Positions 59,230-64,000 of a stretch of DNA of 64,000 bases are shown piece after piece. Below the pieces are notes generated by a model. It did no database searches and was not told the origin of the DNA. It was given only the letters and a program-made list of their open reading frames with translations. Origin of the DNA: Nageia nagi. Its lineage: Eukaryota; Pinophyta. Numbering within the stretch: the first letter of the stretch is position 1; each line of letters begins with the position of its first letter. A program made the position numbers and the translations under genes. The stretch is taken from contig JBITNC010000001.1 of NCBI GenBank assembly GCA_050084985.1, forward strand, positions 201,934,001 to 201,998,000, given 5' to 3'.

Positions 59230-60850
59230 TTTTTCCATTGGATATTGAAACTTGAAGCCAAATTAAAAATATCTAGATTAGAAAGGGTTTAAGCAATTGA
59301 TTCCTCATCTTCTCAAATGGTCAAAAAGGAGTCATCAACAAAGTGACCATTTGCTAAATGAGTTCGAGAATTAGTAAAGGGAGATATTATGAATGGACCC
59401 TTAACTAATCCTATGAGCAAGTAAATAGCTAGAAGATTTAGTTACAAGAATATACAAAGATAGATCCAAAGGATAGCCTTACTTGATTGAATGAAAGAGA
59501 CCAATGGATTTAGATTGATAATTATTTAAATTAAGAATAATTAAAGCATCATTAAAATGCCTATTGGCTAAATTGATGAAGTGGGGACCAAACTCGAGTG
59601 CCTGCAACATGGTATGGATAAATTATCACTTAATTTTATCATAGGCTTTCTCAAAATCAATATTGATAAAAAAATATATCCTAGTTATAAAATCTTGCCT
59701 AATTCGTGTCTTTCCAAATTACAAGTACATTGTTAATAATATACTTGCTTTAAATAAAATTAGTTTATTTACATCAAATATTAATTGAAAGGGACCTAAT
59801 TTTGAGAGCTAAGGATTTAATAATAATCTTATGGCTCACATTAAGCAAAGTAATAGGTATCTAATTGGTGATAAATTTGGAATTGCCAACTTTATGAATG
59901 AATTTGATGTTTCCTGTATTTATAATGGCTCCCAAAGTACCAAATATCATCCCTTCCTTATAAATATTGAGAAGTTATGGACCAAACATATCCCAAAATG
60001 CTTTGTAAAACTCACAAGGAAATCCATCCAAACCAAGGGCTTTTTCATTGGCCATCTAAGAAGGAGCTTAAGAGAGCTCATTAAGATTTAAAGGCTTATC
60101 ACATATTTCTTTATGCACAATAGAAATCTTCTTATGAACTACATCATGGCATTCATCCAAAGCTTATTATCGAGTCAAATTAACAAACTAAGATTCAAAC
60201 AACTTTTGATAATGATGCAAGAAGGCTTATGTGATGTCAAGAAGGGAAGTAAATTTCTCACCATTAACTTGTATTGCCTAGAATCAAGTAGTTTGGGAAG
60301 GAGGCATCAACCTTTAAAAATTTCCTTAGATACTTTGCCTACAATTTGGATTTATTTAATTCTTGCTCAAAGTTGGGATCCTTAGGATTCATCTAGCTCA
60401 ACCTTCTCAATCTCATGGTATAAACATGCCACATGAGCTTGAATAGACAAGCTAATAAGGTAAGATTCTATATGAAGAAATGCCTTATCATATTTATATT
60501 CAAAGCAACATTATAATATCTCCTTTTCTTAGTTTCTTCAATTCCCAAAGTATGAAGAAGCATGATCATACAAAAAATAACATCATTTCACTAATCAATC
60601 CAACCTATAGAGCTTAAGGGCCTATGCATGACATTCTAGAATTTGAAAATATGAGCTTTCATGGCTAAATATTAGATAAAGGAAATATTAAAAGAAATAA
60701 GAAGTGGAAATGATAAGAAAAAGGGGAGCTAAATACTACATCAAAAATTAGAGGAGTATGATCAAAGAGAGTGGTATCAAGGATGGTTAAAATGAAGGTG
60801 AAGTCATGGAGAGTTTTGATCAGTTTGATGATATAAAAGGATTTTATCAT
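59230..60850 (-). pseudogene. L1-type LINE, piece 1 (endonuclease end and RT palm)
   Basis: On the minus strand INIDFEKAYDKIK lies at about 59620-59675 and KALGLDGFPCEFYKAFWDMF at about 59965-60045, both hallmarks of plant L1 RT (GPDGFPAEFYKxFW, then DFEKAYD). Further up, 60850-60665 includes TLFDHTPLIFDV, the SDHxP motif that ends the APE endonuclease. Stops are frequent. It is continuous with 31264-31852 across the chromovirus insertion. Confidence 0.8.
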
Positions 60851-62276
60851 TAGGATTATTTCTTACAGATAAGGAAATAAGGTTCTTGAAGAGATAATAC
60901 AAGAATGTAATGATATCATCAAAACTTTAACACTTAAAAATTTAAGGTAATGGGAGTATGATTTGTGTTAATATATTAAATAATAGATCATCAATATTAA
61001 TATGAATTTTTTTACAATATAATCTAACTAATTAATATGTGGTATGTTTTATCCTCCTTAGAGAGACATTTGTACACTCACTTTCCTATATTATTTATCA
61101 TACCACTACCACCACCTCCTCCCTTCTCTTGTTTTTCAAATTCCTTCTTTTTATATGCTTTATCTTCTATTGAATAAATGTGGAAATCTAGGTTTAGGAT
61201 GATGACTCTTCTAAACATTTCATACATTCTTCTTAATCCTCTTAGTTACAATAATCATTACATCATTATGGATTCCTTGAGTCTCGACATCATATTTTAG
61301 TTATTGATCGCTAGATGGATAAGTCATTAATATTTAACAAACTAGTTCACTTATTTGTCAAGTATTTTTATAGTGAATTCATTTTAATTATTGATTGGAA
61401 TTCTCTCCTACTAACATCATCCCCATGTTAGTGTTAAGGCTCAACCATGATCCTTCATAGGTAGTGTTTTGACTGTGGACTACTTGGAACTTATTATTCC
61501 TATAATATTGCACAATTTAAGTCTTAAAAAGTCATTAATATTTATAAAGAGAATGATTTTGAGTTATGAGGAATTAACCTGCAATTATTACTAAACAAAC
61601 AGGTTAAGGTTAGTAGGATTTTTAAAAAAATTAATGTATTCATATAATCTTTTCTTCAAGTAGTCAATCAAAAAGCCATTGAACTTGATGAGGTATTACT
61701 GGAAAACTAATAGTCATGTACCCAAAAGAATTCATGAGCCAAATATTAGTAGCACAATCAAACATAAGTTAAGGAGAACACTAGGGCCAATAAAAGTAAA
61801 CTTTATTTACTAATATCAATTCAAATTATTATTCTAGGAACATTTGGCAAACATTAATTTTAATGAACAAGTCATCATTGTGAAATTGGAGCATCCCTGC
61901 ATAAGATTGTTTATTAAGGTAAATGAGTTCCTTTGTGATTTTTTCCTATAAGTCATATGGAAGTCTAAAAAATATTTGGATATCAAATAACTGAACACAA
62001 ATGGGAATACTTGTCTAGTGATCATTCTAGTACTATTTTTGATCCTTTGGTCTTGGTAACATTAAGATCAAATACTCCTAAGGTTTCTTCTTTATTCCTT
62101 GGTGAAACCTTAGAAGATATTGTCATTCCCTTTTTGTGTAAAGTCTTATGATTTATAGTTATTTGAGGGAAATTATAACAACTAAGGGTACTAATTCATT
62201 TTGTAACCATTTTAGTTTCAAAGAGTTCTATTTTGTTTTTAAGTTATTTATATTACCCTCTTTTAATCAATCTATC
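60851..62276. other. Possible 5' part of the LINE and unassigned sequence
   Basis: The LINE endonuclease and ORF1 should lie here on the minus strand, but I could not recognise motifs. A minus frame at 62025-61834 has no clear similarity. The region is AT-rich. Confidence 0.3.
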
Positions 62277-64000
62277 TATAAATGCCTAAAAATGAATTAT
62301 TATTTATTAAATAATTAATTCTTATGGTATTAATGGATATTATTATAAAAAAAGGGTTACAATACACTCAATGCAATGTAATTAATGTAAAAGGATCACT
62401 AAACTATGTAAGTGGTGTAAAATATCAAGAAAGGCACCAAAAGCTATGTAATATATGAATATATCAAGAAAAATAAAGATTAAAACATTGCTATAAAATA
62501 ATATCAAAAGAAAAGCATTATCTATGAGATAATCAGATATTAGATAGGTTGACACATGCACATAATATCATCTGAATAATAATGGTGTTTTATAACACCA
62601 CCTATATGAGGATATGTTATCTACTCTTCATTATGCTTTACTTTCTTTAATTTTAGTATTTGATTGAACATCTTTCATGATATCAACATTGTGTGTAAGT
62701 TAAGATCATTGCATCCACGTTATCATTTTGAGATCCAAGCGAGCCAAATTTGAGTGTAGAGTTTTATTTATGACTTGAGGATATAGATATGATGAAAGGT
62801 AACACTTTGTTATTTATGAATATTGGTATATTATCATATATGCTTTAGTAATTACATTATGGAGAAATAATGCTTTATTTTATTGCATCATCATTATTTT
62901 TCATCTACATTTTGGTGAACCCATTGATTCAAGCAATATTTCCCTCCTGACTAAGATCTTTCATAATTTTGTAATGGAATGACCTTTGTCAATATCATGA
63001 TATAATTATTTAGAAGGCATCGATACCATAACTATGGATGAGAATCAGTTCAAATAAATGATTGAACAATTGACATAAGCTCTTCAAAATAATAATAATG
63101 GAAGCACCCTGTAGACTTCTACAAGATATAACCAACCTTCATTTGATGCTTCCTTAGTTGCAAGAGTATAGAAAATTGATAATACTCAAAGATATCAATA
63201 GAAGAAAGAAGGCTATGATGGTGTTTTCACTTCACCATTATCAAAGGATATCCACAACTTTCGCCTAACACCCAACCTTAAGGACCCCAAGTTTGAGATG
63301 TTTAGTGGTGATTAAGACTTGAAATAACATCTTATAAGATTTTAGGAGGATTTCTTGTTGAGATTGGGATCTGAATAGAAGTTGATGGCCAAACTCTTTC
63401 CAAAGAGTATGAAAGATGATTCCAACCAATGGTTCTATAACTTGCTAGAGGGATCAATGGATTTATTCAAGTCACTAGTCAAAGCATTCATGAATTAGTA
63501 CAAGCATAACATCAAAGAGCAAAGTACTGTTACATAATTATGTGCCTTATGCTAAGGTCCCAATGAAGAACTAGAGAAGTATATTCCAAGATTAAAAAAT
63601 GTACGATGGTCTATTCACAATAAATTAGATGAAGTTGAAATTTGTGGTATTTTTTGTTATTCTATTATTCTAGTTATTAAGTAACATGCACTTGATTATA
63701 CTAAATTAGGATTTGGAATAATGAACAAAAGAATTTTAGAAAAAGATAAGGTTATAATAGAGCTTGGGACTCTCAAGTATACTCATACCACATACAATAA
63801 GGATAATCGTAAGCTATACACCAAAAAGGAGGAAAAAAATACAATTATGACTGAAGCACCTACTTTAGAAAGATATTGTCATAATAAGAAGTCATACATT
63901 TACTTTTCCTATTCAACCAAGGTTTATTCCACAAGATCTTATCAAAAAGAGATTTCTGAGGTCAATGGATAGGAAGGTTGAAGATAATAGTGTATTATCT
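62277..64000 (+). mobile_element. Second TAT-lineage element (TAT-2), truncated by the window end
   Basis: The LTR 62277-62909 begins ATGCCTAAAAATGAATTATT after a decayed TG end and finishes CATCTACA. It is followed by the PBS TTTTGGTGAACCCATTG. It shares both ends and the PBS with TAT-1 but is diverged in between. Gag pieces follow to the window end. Confidence 0.8.
63200..63990 (+). pseudogene. gag: TAT-2 gag, broken and partial
   Basis: Translation gives LFPKSMKDDSNQWFYNLLEG and VKAFMN*YKHNIKEQSTVT at about 63385-63540, then ILEKDKVIIELGTLKYTHT (63721 onward), aligning with TAT-1 gag 51541-52020. At least four stops are present. The frame remains open to near the end of the window. Confidence 0.8.

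Noticed and set aside
1-64000. Search for tRNA, rRNA, CRISPR, phage or bacterial operon structure
   Set aside because: Nothing found; the window is eukaryotic TE-rich DNA, and the A-T rich repeats are not spaced like CRISPR repeats.

Overview
The window looks like nuclear DNA of a seed plant with a large, transposon-filled genome. A gymnosperm or conifer is my best guess, but the taxon cannot be fixed from sequence alone. The evidence is plant-type Ty1/copia, chromovirus and TAT-lineage Ty3/gypsy elements, L1-type LINEs, a PLS-class PPR fragment, and one plant housekeeping gene with GT-AG introns. There are no operons, no CRISPR arrays, and no rRNA or tRNA gene that I could recognise. Almost every coding trace is a decayed transposable-element (TE) open reading frame.

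Layout. 1-20 kb is a patchwork of old insertions: a window-truncated LTR (1-558) beside an unrecognised broken ORF (541-1515, minus); two related solo LTRs (1675-2887 and 3748-4886) with target-site duplications (TSDs); a solo LTR with inverted ends and a perfect TSD (5880-7358); an LTR piece (about 9790-10037); a 111-bp tandem array (9205-9655); LINE remnants (5690-5790, 11983-12935, about 15640-18430, all plus strand); and a chromodomain remnant (14850-15134, minus). The only host gene I recognise is on the minus strand at 20253-20458: the first two exons of an RNA pseudouridine synthase (RNA pseudouridine synthase 7-like).

21.2-61 kb is one continuous nest. An L1-type LINE on the minus strand can be read in three separated pieces (21240-22275, 31264-31852, 59230 to about 60850). 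It is split by (a) a young Ty1/copia element (22276-31263, 500-bp LTRs with 3 differences) and (b) a chromovirus on the minus strand (31853-59229). Both chromovirus LTRs were themselves hit: a second copia element (32565-40807, minus) sits in its 3' LTR, and a long-LTR non-autonomous element (45011-49780, plus) and a TAT-lineage gypsy (50496-59111, plus) sit in its 5' LTR. TSDs and the intact sequence of the sister LTR prove the joins. The window ends inside a second TAT-type element (62277-64000).

How it works together. None of the elements has an intact gag-pol, so each would have needed enzymes supplied in trans. The young copia element is notable: its LTRs are nearly identical, yet its coding region has five stops, two frameshifts and a lost integrase catalytic Glu, and its leader carries a captured PPR gene fragment. 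The TE nest lies less than 1 kb upstream of the pseudouridine synthase start codon. LTR divergence judgements are by eye except where counts are given.
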